Source: Chloroflexota bacterium
GTDB lineage: Bacteria; Chloroflexota; Dehalococcoidia; Dehalococcoidales; UBA2162
NCBI GenBank assembly: GCA_016202525.1
Contig: JACQOM010000042.1
Coordinates: 1-10,153, forward strand
Direction: 5' to 3'
Length of the DNA: 10,153 bases
The notes under the pieces are model-generated. The model was not told the origin of the DNA. It searched no databases and saw nothing but the letters and a program-made list of their open reading frames with translations. Numbering within the stretch: the first letter of the stretch is position 1; the number at the start of each line of letters is the position of its first letter. A program made the position numbers and the translations under genes. Of this stretch, positions 1 to 6,202 are shown in pieces.

Positions 1-1
1 A

Positions 2-412
2 GCCAGGACAGGTACGCACCGTCTCTCTATAGATGTGCCGGAAGGGCTACCGTATATCGCGGTGGACCCGCTCAGAGTTGAGAGAATCATTTTCAACCTT
101 GTCGAAAACGCCATCAAATACTCTCCGAAAGGCGGCGAAGTGAAAGTTTCCGCCCAACAGAAAGACGGCGTAATGGTCGTCGGTGTAAGCGACCAGGGGC
201 ACGGAATCTCGCCTGAGAACCAGAAGAAGTTGTTCCAGAGTTTTGAGCAGCTCGGGATAACTAACAGGAGTGCCGAGCAAGGGGTGGGGCTGGGTCTCAA
301 GGTCTGCCGCACGTTGGTAGAGGCGCATGGCGGAAGAATCTGGGTAGAGTCCGAACCGGGCAAGGGGTCATCCTTCTATTTCACATTGCCGGTGAAGGAC
401 GCCACTCTGTAA
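2..412 (+). CDS. Sensor histidine kinase, C-terminal ATPase domain (5' partial)
   Basis: The reading frame is open from base 2, so the gene begins outside the window; the GTG at 35 is an internal Val codon, not a start. What remains is a HATPase_c domain, the ATP-binding half of a two-component sensor kinase that phosphorylates a His in the missing dimerisation domain. Visible boxes in order are the N box ([11 protein letters not shown], from about base 95), the G1 box (DQGHGIS, about 191), the F box (LFQSFEQ), the G2 box (GVGLGL, about 281) and the closing helix and strand [15 protein letters not shown]. All nucleotide-binding residues seem present, so the enzyme should be active. The protein ends four residues after the domain (KDATL), so no receiver domain is fused at the C-terminus. 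The sensor input and partner regulator cannot be seen. No other gene follows closely on this strand. Confidence 0.93.
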   Translation, partial: ARTGTHRLSIDVPEGLPYIAVDPLRVERIIFNLVENAIKYSPKGGEVKVSAQQKDGVMVVGVSDQGHGISPENQKKLFQSFEQLGITNRSAEQGVGLGLKVCRTLVEAHGGRIWVESEPGKGSSFYFTLPVKDATL

Positions 413-857
413 GGATAAGCAGGTTCAGGCTCATCAACCTGTGTATCAGGTACTGGAGTTTTTCTTTATGCAGGGTGACGCTAAGCGATAGCGCCAGAAT
501 AAATTTGGTCGGTTGGCGGTCAACCAGCTAAAATCTCCGGGATATTAATGTCAAAAAACAAGCGGTGGCTCGAATATGCCACCGCTCATTGTCTTCGGTT
601 GTCCTAGTATCTCTACTGGCCGGCCCAATCAATGTTAGCGAAATGCGGCTTTCCAGGATAGTGACCTATAATAATGGGAATTCCGGAAGACTGCATATGT
701 AATGTTCTTTGATACTGCACCTGGTCGCTCGACCACGATTCCCTTAACGATGACGCAAAAACTACGTATCCTTACGGATGTTAGCGGAGGTGAGAGTGAG
801 AGATAATGATATATTGAGTCTTTCTATATGCGCAAGGCGGATTAGGAGGTAATTGCA
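413..857. other. Intergenic region with hairpins, no supported gene
   Basis: These 445 bases separate the kinase from the lipoprotein gene. No open frame with protein-like composition was found. A weak hairpin (437-451, ACCTG/CAGGT with a 5-base loop) stands eight bases before a T5 run at 459-463 and may end the kinase transcript. A strong hairpin at 561-586 is listed separately. A 14-base near-perfect dyad, TGGTCG-CT-CGACCA, lies at 722-735 and could be an operator. A perfect TATAAT is present at 667-672, but no credible -35 stands in front of it. Confidence 0.5.
551..590 (-). terminator. Hairpin, terminator-like on the minus strand
   Basis: A perfect 9-bp stem, AGCGGTGGC (561-569) and GCCACCGCT (578-586), encloses an 8-base loop. 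On the plus strand the base after the stem is C and no U-run follows. On the minus strand the stem is followed by CTTG and then TTTTTT (A-run at 553-558), the arrangement of an intrinsic terminator. No minus-strand gene ends here, so it may be a plus-strand processing hairpin, a barrier to antisense transcription, or a relic. Confidence 0.45.
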
Positions 858-1718
858 ATGATGTACAAGAAAATCAGATTTAGGACTCTGCTAACCTTGC
901 TTACTGTAGGTGCGGTCTCTCTGGTGCTGCTGTTCTCGGGGTGTGGCAGCCAGGCGCCGGCGGTACAGGGAAATCCGGGCACAATCGAGTGGCTGGGCTG
1001 GTCGCATTTCAGGATTACATCCGGTCAGGGCAAGGTGATACTCATTAATCCCTTCATCACCGGGAACGCCGACTCGATAGTAAAGATTGAGGACATAAAA
1101 AAGGCCGACGTAATTCTGGTTGCCGATGGACACGGAGACGAAGGGGCGAATGATGCCATACCCCTGGCGAAGAACACCGGCGCCAAGCTGATTGGCGGAG
1201 GTTTTGAGCTTGGTTCCTGGTTCGTTGAGCAGGGCGTGCCGGCTACCCAGGTAATAAGGACTAATCCCGGTGGAAAGCAGAAGTTCGATGGCGTTACCGT
1301 TCGTATCGTGAATTCCGTACATGGTTCGGGACTGCCCAAGCCGACGAGCCAGAACACCTACGGAGGCCCGGCAGCGGGGTTCATCATCACGCTGGAGAAT
1401 GGTTACACCGTGTACTTCGCGGGGAGTACTGCCGCCACTATGGATATGCAGCTCTGGGGTTCGGCATTCAAGCCGGACCTGGCGATACTGCCACTGAACA
1501 ATGACCGCGACCCGGTAGACGTGGCTCAGATGGTGAAGCTGCTCCGCACCGACAACACGAACCTGAAAAATGTAATCCCGCACCATAACCGGATACAGCC
1601 GCCCGCGGGCGCTACCACCATCGACGAGATGGAGCAGGCAATCAACGCTATGGTAGGTAAAGGCACGGTCACCGTGATGCGTATCGAGCGGGGCAAAGTG
1701 ATACCCTTGACGAAATAG
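858..1718 (+). CDS. Lipoprotein with UlaG/UPF0173-like metallo-beta-lactamase fold, substituted metal site
   Basis: The start is ATG at 858, preceded by AGGAGGT at 844-850; a second ATG follows directly. The 286-residue product has a basic N-terminus, a hydrophobic stretch and the lipobox LFSGC (Cys29), so it is probably an exported lipid-anchored protein. From about residue 42 it follows the UPF0173/UlaG-like branch of the metallo-beta-lactamase superfamily: IEWLGWSHFRI, the INPFITGN strand, a DVILVADGHGDEG motif, FELGSWFVEQGV, the NSVHGSG loop, YTVYFAGSTA, KPDLAILPL and NVIPHH. In the family the first motif is normally THxHxDH. Here it is A-D90-G-H92-G-D94-E95, so two of three His ligands have become Asp and Glu. 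The Asp of the usual HAGDT is Ser190. H155 and H242/H243 remain. It may bind a different metal set or none, so hydrolase activity is uncertain. It seems to be transcribed alone and ends at the terminator near 1939. Confidence 0.82.
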   Translation: MMYKKIRFRTLLTLLTVGAVSLVLLFSGCGSQAPAVQGNPGTIEWLGWSHFRITSGQGKVILINPFITGNADSIVKIEDIKKADVILVADGHGDEGANDAIPLAKNTGAKLIGGGFELGSWFVEQGVPATQVIRTNPGGKQKFDGVTVRIVNSVHGSGLPKPTSQNTYGGPAAGFIITLENGYTVYFAGSTAATMDMQLWGSAFKPDLAILPLNNDRDPVDVAQMVKLLRTDNTNLKNVIPHHNRIQPPAGATTIDEMEQAINAMVGKGTVTVMRIERGKVIPLTK

Positions 1719-1775
1719 CCGGGCGTCCCACCGGGCGGAACGTCCAAGAAACAGTGACTTTTCAAGGATGCTTAA

Positions 1776-1895
1776 CGGGATGGTTTCAGTGGAGATAATC
1801 ATGGCGGGAGCGAGGCGTGTTCGGATGCTCTTCGCTATCAGTTGTCTGAAGCCGAAGTGACGGATATTATCTCTTATATGGAGACGCTACCATAG
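1776..1895 (+). pseudogene. Possible remnant: C-terminus of a c-type cytochrome-like domain
   Basis: The frame is open between a TAA at 1773-1775 and a TAG at 1893-1895 and gives 39 residues without a start codon in a useful place. The last part reads LSEAEVTDIISYMETLP, which resembles the closing amphipathic helix of class I cytochrome c domains (a pattern like LsdeEiadivaYletL). No CXXCH haem motif was found in any plus-strand frame between 1719 and 1776, so the rest of such a gene is absent. It could be the tail of a deleted gene or a chance match; the short length keeps confidence low. Confidence 0.3.
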
Positions 1896-1938
1896 TTCAC
1901 TCTGTCTTCCGTCAGGCTGATTCTTTGGAGTACGAAAA

Positions 1939-1975
1939 CCGTCGGGAATCGAGGTATTCCCGACGGCTGCTTTTA
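1939..1975 (+). terminator. Intrinsic terminator
   Basis: A perfect 11-bp stem, CCGTCGGGAAT (1939-1949) with ATTCCCGACGG (1956-1966), encloses a 6-base loop. It is followed by CTGC and TTTT (1971-1974). An A4 run on the left side could also serve the minus strand. It lies 220 bases after the lipoprotein stop and separates that gene from the next promoter. Confidence 0.65.
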
Positions 1976-1988
1976 CTTAGATTCAAAT

Positions 1989-2018
1989 TTGACGGATACC
2001 AGTAGCATCCGCTAAAAT
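1989..2018 (+). promoter_or_regulatory. Candidate sigma70-type promoter for the cupredoxin gene
   Basis: TTGACG at 1989-1994 and TAAAAT at 2013-2018 are separated by 18 bases. Each box matches five of six consensus positions. Transcription would begin near 2025, giving a leader of about 90 bases before the ATG at 2114. The position just after the terminator fits a new transcription unit. Confidence 0.5.
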
Positions 2019-2113
2019 TATTTAGACATAACTCAGGGCAAGTCAACGGCCGCTACCTCTATCTTTTGTTTGGCCGAGCATAAATAGAAAAACCAGGCTG
2101 GGAGGTGGATGCG

Positions 2114-3721
2114 ATGAAGTGCTCGGGTTTCTTCAGCGTTTCCTCGAAATTGACTTTAGCACTGTTGGCCGTGGTAATTATCCTATTCCCGCAGGCTACC
2201 GGGCGATGGGTGGCGGCCCATGATTCCGACTATGTTCGTATTGACATCGAAAAAGACGGATTTAAGCCGGTCAGTATTTCCATTCAGGCAGGCGTTACGG
2301 TGGAGTGGCGGAATAAGGAACATGAACCCCACACCGTCAATGCCCAGTCAGCCACCTTCAATTCGGGTATCATATCCAAGGATGATATATACCAATATAC
2401 GTTTAGCACTCCGGGCACCTATACTTATACGGACCGGTATGCGCCTTTCACCGGCACCATAACGGTTCTCGGTTCATCCAGCGCTCCGCCTCCAGCGCCA
2501 CTACCCGTGTCTGTCTCTACCCCGAACCCTGCCCCGTTACCATCTCCGTCACCGAGTGCGATGAGCATCGGTGATAATTTCTTTACGCCGGGTTCTTCTT
2601 CGATTGCGGCTGGCACCACCGTTACCTGGACTAATGCTGGACAGAAGCCCCATACGGTAACCAGTGATGACGGACTATTTGACTCGGGGATGCTGAGCCC
2701 GGGACAAAGTTTCTCGTTCAGCTTCCAATCGCCGGGGTCGTATTCGTATCATTGTATTTTCCACAATGGGCAGGCCGGGACTATCACGGTTACCGGTAGC
2801 AGCAACGCTACATCTAATGTGGTAGCCACACCTCCGCCCCCACCCGCGCCAACGCCAACACCGGTGCCATCTCCGATATTGGGAGGAAGCGGTATCCAGA
2901 TAGGTGATAATATGTATAGCCCTGTGGGCTTGTCACTGGTTGCTGGCACCACCGTTACCTGGACTAATGCTGGACAGAAGCCCCATACGGTAACCAGTGA
3001 TGACGGACTCTTCGACTCGGGGATACTAATGCCGGGGCAAAGCTTCTCGTTCAGCTTCCAATCGCCGAGGACATATTCCTATCATTGTATTTTACACAGC
3101 GGGCAGGCCGGGACTATCACGGTTACCGGTAGCGGCAACTCACTCCTACCCATTCAGACCGTACCAATCGCGCCAAGCCAGGTGGCACTACCATCCAAAC
3201 AAACACCGGTTCAGTCGCCCGCTGCGGTACCAGCAGGAATCGATATCAAGGTGGGTGACAACGTTTATACTCCGGCGCAACTGCCGCTGGTTACTGGCGG
3301 CACGGTAACCTGGACTAATACCGGCAACTTTCCGCATACGGTGACTAGTGATACCGGTCTCTTTGACTCGGGGATGCTGAAACCGGGACAAAGTTTCTCC
3401 TTCAGCTTCCAATCGCCGGGGTCGTATGCCTACCATTGTGTCTATCATAGCGGGCAAGCCGGGGCGATACTGGTCAGTGATAGTGGCAGTTCCCCGCCGG
3501 CAGTTCTGTCCCCGCAGGAACACGGTAATGCCCATATCATATTAGACAGCGCGGATACTGGAAAGACATCGCCCGGTGACCAGCCCATGGAAGCAACTGT
3601 CGGTGGCCAGCAACCGAGGACGGGCTTCGCACTTGACCCGAAGGTATTTGTTGCGATTGCTGCGCTCGTATTGCTTATGGGCGGCTTAACGGCATTTGCG
3701 ATGATGAAAAAGCCAAGCTAG
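2114..3721 (+). CDS. Membrane-anchored protein with four cupredoxin domains
   Basis: ATG 2114 is chosen because GGAGGT at 2101-2106 lies seven bases upstream; the in-frame GTG at 2105 overlaps that site. The 535-residue product has an N-terminal hydrophobic signal (about 11-30), four plastocyanin-like domains (about 40-119, 150-226, 260-337 and 375-454) joined by Pro/Ser/Thr-rich linkers, a polar stretch, and a C-terminal membrane helix (about 512-528) ending in KKPS. It should sit outside the membrane and carry copper, probably for electron transfer; no partner is visible. Domains 2-4 each have PHTV then YHCxxHxGQAG, giving ligands His180/Cys214/His217, His291/Cys325/His328 and His408/Cys442/His445. 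Gln (220, 331, 448) stands where plastocyanins have the axial Met. Domain 1 keeps His73, but Cys and the second His are replaced (YTDRYAPFTG), so it should not form a type 1 copper site. Domains 2 and 3 are near-identical in DNA. It stands alone, convergent with the next gene. Confidence 0.88.
   Translation: MKCSGFFSVSSKLTLALLAVVIILFPQATGRWVAAHDSDYVRIDIEKDGFKPVSISIQAGVTVEWRNKEHEPHTVNAQSATFNSGIISKDDIYQYTFSTPGTYTYTDRYAPFTGTITVLGSSSAPPPAPLPVSVSTPNPAPLPSPSPSAMSIGDNFFTPGSSSIAAGTTVTWTNAGQKPHTVTSDDGLFDSGMLSPGQSFSFSFQSPGSYSYHCIFHNGQAGTITVTGSSNATSNVVATPPPPPAPTPTPVPSPILGGSGIQIGDNMYSPVGLSLVAGTTVTWTNAGQKPHTVTSDDGLFDSGILMPGQSFSFSFQSPRTYSYHCILHSGQAGTITVTGSGNSLLPIQTVPIAPSQVALPSKQTPVQSPAAVPAGIDIKVGDNVYTPAQLPLVTGGTVTWTNTGNFPHTVTSDTGLFDSGMLKPGQSFSFSFQSPGSYAYHCVYHSGQAGAILVSDSGSSPPAVLSPQEHGNAHIILDSADTGKTSPGDQPMEATVGGQQPRTGFALDPKVFVAIAALVLLMGGLTAFAMMKKPS
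2609..3009 (+). repeat. Intragenic direct repeat, 68 identical bases, 333-base offset
   Basis: Bases 2609-2676 and 2942-3009 are identical, and further near-identical blocks follow (for example about 2768-2800 with 3101-3133). They encode the core of cupredoxin domains 2 and 3. The offset of 333 bases is exactly 111 codons. Identity including third codon positions points to recent duplication or gene conversion; domain 4 is more diverged. Confidence 0.9.
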
Positions 3722-3753
3722 CCGTGAGTGCTCTCAAGATTAAAAAGCCCGCT

Positions 3754-4734
3754 TCATTTTAGTAAAATTTTTCCGTCTTTAACGATTATCCGGTCGTCGA
3801 CAGTCAGGGTCGGTTCGCGGAAAATCATGTCCATGTGTAATTGGCTTTCTACCGTACCACCGATACTCCGGCTGTCCCCCATCGCTACATGGCAAGTGCC
3901 CCAGGCTTTTTTTGTCTCCCTTATCGTTACGCCGATGCGTGATTTGGGGTTAGTGCCTATGGCTAACTCAGCGATGTTTCTGGCGTTGTCTCCCAGCGGC
4001 TCGATGAGCGCGAGCAACTGGCTGGCTATCATGCCGCCCTGGATGTCGACTACCTTGCCTTTGGCTATCTTAAAAGTTATGCCTTCTTTGATAAAACCGA
4101 ATTCCTGTTTTTCCATGCAGAAAGGATTTACCAGAGTACCATTGGCGCTTCCTTCAATGGGAGCGATCATAGCTTCGCCATCGGGGAAAGCGCAGAACTG
4201 GCCGGGCTCGGTAGCAAAACCGGCGAGAACTCCTCCCGGTCTGCCTTCCAGAGAGACGGTCATGTCCGTCCCGTCCCGTGTCGTCAGGCGGGCTGTCTTA
4301 CCTTTAGTCAATATTTCGGCCAGACGGTCAGAGAGCTTTTTTATTGCTTTATAGTCGGCGGTAGCGCCGCCATGGACCATCATGTCCTCGTTAAAGCCCC
4401 ACATCTCGCACAGGCGGGCGCCCTGTTTTATCGCCTCCCTGATGGTTTCGGTGTGGATGATGGCGTAGCTAGCCTGGGCGATAATTACGTCGGAGGCCTG
4501 AATCGCGGCTACGGCTGGTAGGGGAGGGTCTACTCCGCCTATTTCTCTGGGCGTTATGGTTACGATTACCGGCTCGGCTCCGGCGGCACGGACGCTGCCG
4601 GCCAGCAACTGGGTGATGCTCTCCGGCCGCTGGGTATCGGTGAAGATGCAGACCTTTTCGCCGGGTTTGACCCTGAGGATTTGCTCCACGATTGTCCTGG
4701 CCATCGGCACCATTTCCACGATTGGTGTGCTCAT
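3754..4734 (-). CDS. M29-type aminopeptidase-like metalloprotein (COG2309)
   Basis: The start at 4734 has AAGGAGG (minus strand, 4740-4746) five bases upstream. The 326-residue product has no signal peptide and should be cytosolic. It resembles the aminopeptidase T / leucyl aminopeptidase group: VKPGEKVCIFTD near the N-terminus, the Rossmann-like ASDVIIAQ segment, DGEAMIAPIEGSANG (Glu187, Glu194), AELAIGTNP (Glu256), Glu273, GTCHVAMG (His282) and the closing GGTVESQLHMD (His300, Asp302). In M29 enzymes these Glu/His/Asp positions bind two metal ions for removing N-terminal residues. It is shorter than the roughly 400-residue classical enzymes, as is common for the COG2309 branch. The same superfamily is reported to include the ring-cleaving dioxygenase NicX, so the reaction is not fixed by homology. 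It lies 30 bases downstream of the amidohydrolase gene on the same strand, surely in one operon, and converges with the cupredoxin gene. Confidence 0.85.
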   Translation of the reverse strand: MSTPIVEMVPMARTIVEQILRVKPGEKVCIFTDTQRPESITQLLAGSVRAAGAEPVIVTITPREIGGVDPPLPAVAAIQASDVIIAQASYAIIHTETIREAIKQGARLCEMWGFNEDMMVHGGATADYKAIKKLSDRLAEILTKGKTARLTTRDGTDMTVSLEGRPGGVLAGFATEPGQFCAFPDGEAMIAPIEGSANGTLVNPFCMEKQEFGFIKEGITFKIAKGKVVDIQGGMIASQLLALIEPLGDNARNIAELAIGTNPKSRIGVTIRETKKAWGTCHVAMGDSRSIGGTVESQLHMDMIFREPTLTVDDRIIVKDGKILLK

Positions 4735-4764
4735 CGGCTCCTCCTTAAGGTTTAATGGTTGGGC

Positions 4765-5706
4765 TTAGTCTTCGGGTGACATGAAGTCTTCTTCGGATAG
4801 TGCGGTTGGGGCTGACTTTGTCGCGGGGCGGGAGTAGGGGCGGGAGTAGGCGCTGGCATAGGCGTCATAGGCTTCAGGCCGCCAGTCATGGGAGAAATGG
4901 TAGCGTCGCCTGGCTTCCTGCATGGCGGCGAAGTCCAGTTCCGCGGATACAATTTCCTCATCTTTAGCGCCGGCTTTGGCTAAAACATTGCCCAGAGGGT
5001 CTACTATCAGGCTGCTGCCAAAGAAGGCCGGCAAATTTTTGCGGTAGAGATTCTCTTCCCCGACCCGGTTGGGGGCGATTACGAAGGTGTTATGTTCTAC
5101 GGCTTTGGTCCTCAATCCGATTTCCCATGATTCACTGCGCCAGCCTGCGGAAGCGGTCGGCACCAGCACAATTTCAACCCCTTTCAATTCCAGGCATCTC
5201 CAGGCTTCAGGAAAGGAGCGGTCGTAACAGATGAGTAACCCCACCTTCGATTGGTCCATCGGGAAGACGGGAAAGCCGAGGTCGCCGGGCCGAAAATAAT
5301 ATTTCTCGTTTAGGTATTTGCCTCCGTGGTTGACGAACGGGATATGAGCCTTCCGGTATTTACCGACGAGCTTTCCTTCGGGGCTAATGAGAAAGGCACA
5401 GTTGTAGTAGAGGCGTTCCAGTTTATCACGCTCGAAAATACTGCCGCCGATATAAGCATTATACTTTCTGGCGATGCCGGCCAGAGTATTGGTGGTCGGT
5501 CCGGGGACAGTCTCTGCCAGGTCGAACCTCTCTACTGACTCGGTTACGGCAAAGTAGAGCGTGGAGAACAGCTCGGACAGGCAGATAATCCTCGGTTTGG
5601 CGCTGGAACACTGCTTAATCAACTCCAGAGCATGGGCGATATTCTCCTCTTTGTGTTCGGAAAGGACTTTCATCTGGATGGCGGCCACCTTAATTTTATC
5701 GGTCAT
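4765..5706 (-). CDS. Nitrilase-superfamily amidohydrolase (N-carbamoylputrescine amidase-like)
   Basis: The start at 5706 is chosen because GGAGG (minus strand, 5714-5718) lies seven bases upstream and the protein begins MTDKIKVAAIQM, the usual first strand of the family. Longer starts (5721, or a TTG at 5808) add unrelated sequence. The 313-residue cytosolic enzyme has the full catalytic set: Glu45 in CLSELF, Lys119 in KYRKAHIP, a second Glu134 in LNEKYYFRPGD, and nucleophile Cys160 in LLICYDRSFPE. The YFRPGD segment and the RSFPEAWR stretch fit the carbamoylputrescine/beta-ureidopropionase side of the family, which hydrolyses N-carbamoyl amines to amine, CO2 and ammonia; the exact substrate is inferred. 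The last 30 or so residues (after YDAYASAY) form a low-complexity SRPYSRP tail not needed for the fold. It is the first gene of a two-gene operon with the downstream aminopeptidase-like gene. Confidence 0.87.
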   Translation of the reverse strand: MTDKIKVAAIQMKVLSEHKEENIAHALELIKQCSSAKPRIICLSELFSTLYFAVTESVERFDLAETVPGPTTNTLAGIARKYNAYIGGSIFERDKLERLYYNCAFLISPEGKLVGKYRKAHIPFVNHGGKYLNEKYYFRPGDLGFPVFPMDQSKVGLLICYDRSFPEAWRCLELKGVEIVLVPTASAGWRSESWEIGLRTKAVEHNTFVIAPNRVGEENLYRKNLPAFFGSSLIVDPLGNVLAKAGAKDEEIVSAELDFAAMQEARRRYHFSHDWRPEAYDAYASAYSRPYSRPATKSAPTALSEEDFMSPED

Positions 5707-5779
5707 TGGAGTTCCTCCCATCTCAAAGAGTCGTCGACCCGTGTTATGGATGTCCCAGGATTCCGGTGCTGCCAGCAAC

Positions 5780-5808
5780 AGGATAGCACAGGAGGTACAA
5801 AACGACAA
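5780..5808 (-). promoter_or_regulatory. Weak candidate promoter for the amidohydrolase operon
   Basis: Read on the minus strand, TTGTCG (5803-5808) and TATCCT (5780-5785) are 17 bases apart, each matching four of six consensus positions. It would start transcription about 65 bases before the ATG. The match is weak and supported mainly by position. Confidence 0.25.
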
Positions 5809-5929
5809 GAGAAGGGGCAGTCTTTACTCATTCTGATCGGGGTAATATCGTGGTGAAATAAAAGTCTCCGCTTTTGAGGGCACACAAAACCTATCCCCTT
5901 ACTCTTTCCTCATTAAGGGAGTTTTTAGT

Positions 5930-6051
5930 TGTCATTGCGAGACCATCCCGACAAAGTCGGGAGGCGAAGCAATCCGTGTGGCGGGGAAGTGACACCCACT
6001 CCTCCCAGATTGCCACGTCGTCCTTCCGCCGAAGGACTCCTCGCAATGACA
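5930..6051. repeat. Inverted pair of short palindromic repeat units (REP/MITE-like)
   Basis: The element has perfect 12-base terminal inverted repeats, TGTCATTGCGAG at 5930-5941 and CTCGCAATGACA at 6040-6051. It is made of two head-to-head units. Unit A (5930-5977) has head TGTCATTGCGAG, a hairpin TCCCGAC-AAA-GTCGGGA, and tail GAAGCAATCC. Unit B (6005-6051, reverse strand) has the same head, a different hairpin (GTCCTTC-CGCC reading on the plus strand, closed by GAAGGAC), and a tail ending GGCAATC. The GCAATC/GATTGC tails are also inverted to each other, so the whole element can fold as one long stem. No transposase is present. Flanking target duplication was not evident. A third unit lies at 10037-10084. 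Confidence 0.85.
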
Positions 6052-6056
6052 GACCT

Positions 6057-6085
6057 TTGACATCTCCGGCTAAAGCTGGTAACTT
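6057..6085 (+). promoter_or_regulatory. Candidate promoter for the DUF1648-glyS-nuclease operon
   Basis: A perfect TTGACA stands at 6057-6062, five bases after the end of the repeat element, with TAACTT at 6080-6085 after a 17-base spacer. The -10 box is poor (three of six). Transcription would begin near 6092, about 40 bases before a possible start at 6134. Confidence 0.35.
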
Positions 6086-6202
6086 TTCTTATATCGAACG
6101 GGGTACGATTTTGTGTTAAGACGGTGAAGAACGATTAAAAGCCAAGAGACGGTTAAATCAAATGCTACCAGGGCGACACTAGCCTTCCACTGGAACTATA
6201 TC

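Noticed and set aside
891..1802. Long 303-codon frame on the minus strand opposite the lipoprotein gene
   Set aside because: The plus strand has a ribosome site, a lipobox and metallo-beta-lactamase signatures; the minus product has no recognisable motif and is a shadow.
3728..4354. 208-codon plus-strand frame opposite the M29-like gene
   Set aside because: It is antisense to conserved metal-site motifs of a well-supported gene and has no ribosome site.
5707..5808. 34-residue N-terminal extension of the amidohydrolase
   Set aside because: It would need a TTG start without a ribosome site, while ATG 5706 has GGAGG at the right distance and matches the family's N-terminus.
5929..6051. CRISPR-like array made by the repeated units
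   Set aside because: There are only two inverted units here and one distant copy, with no regular direct repeats or spacers and no cas gene.
5874..6119. 81-codon plus-strand frame crossing the palindromic repeat
   Set aside because: Its sequence (IARPSRQSREAKQSVWRG type) is translated repeat DNA, a known source of false genes.
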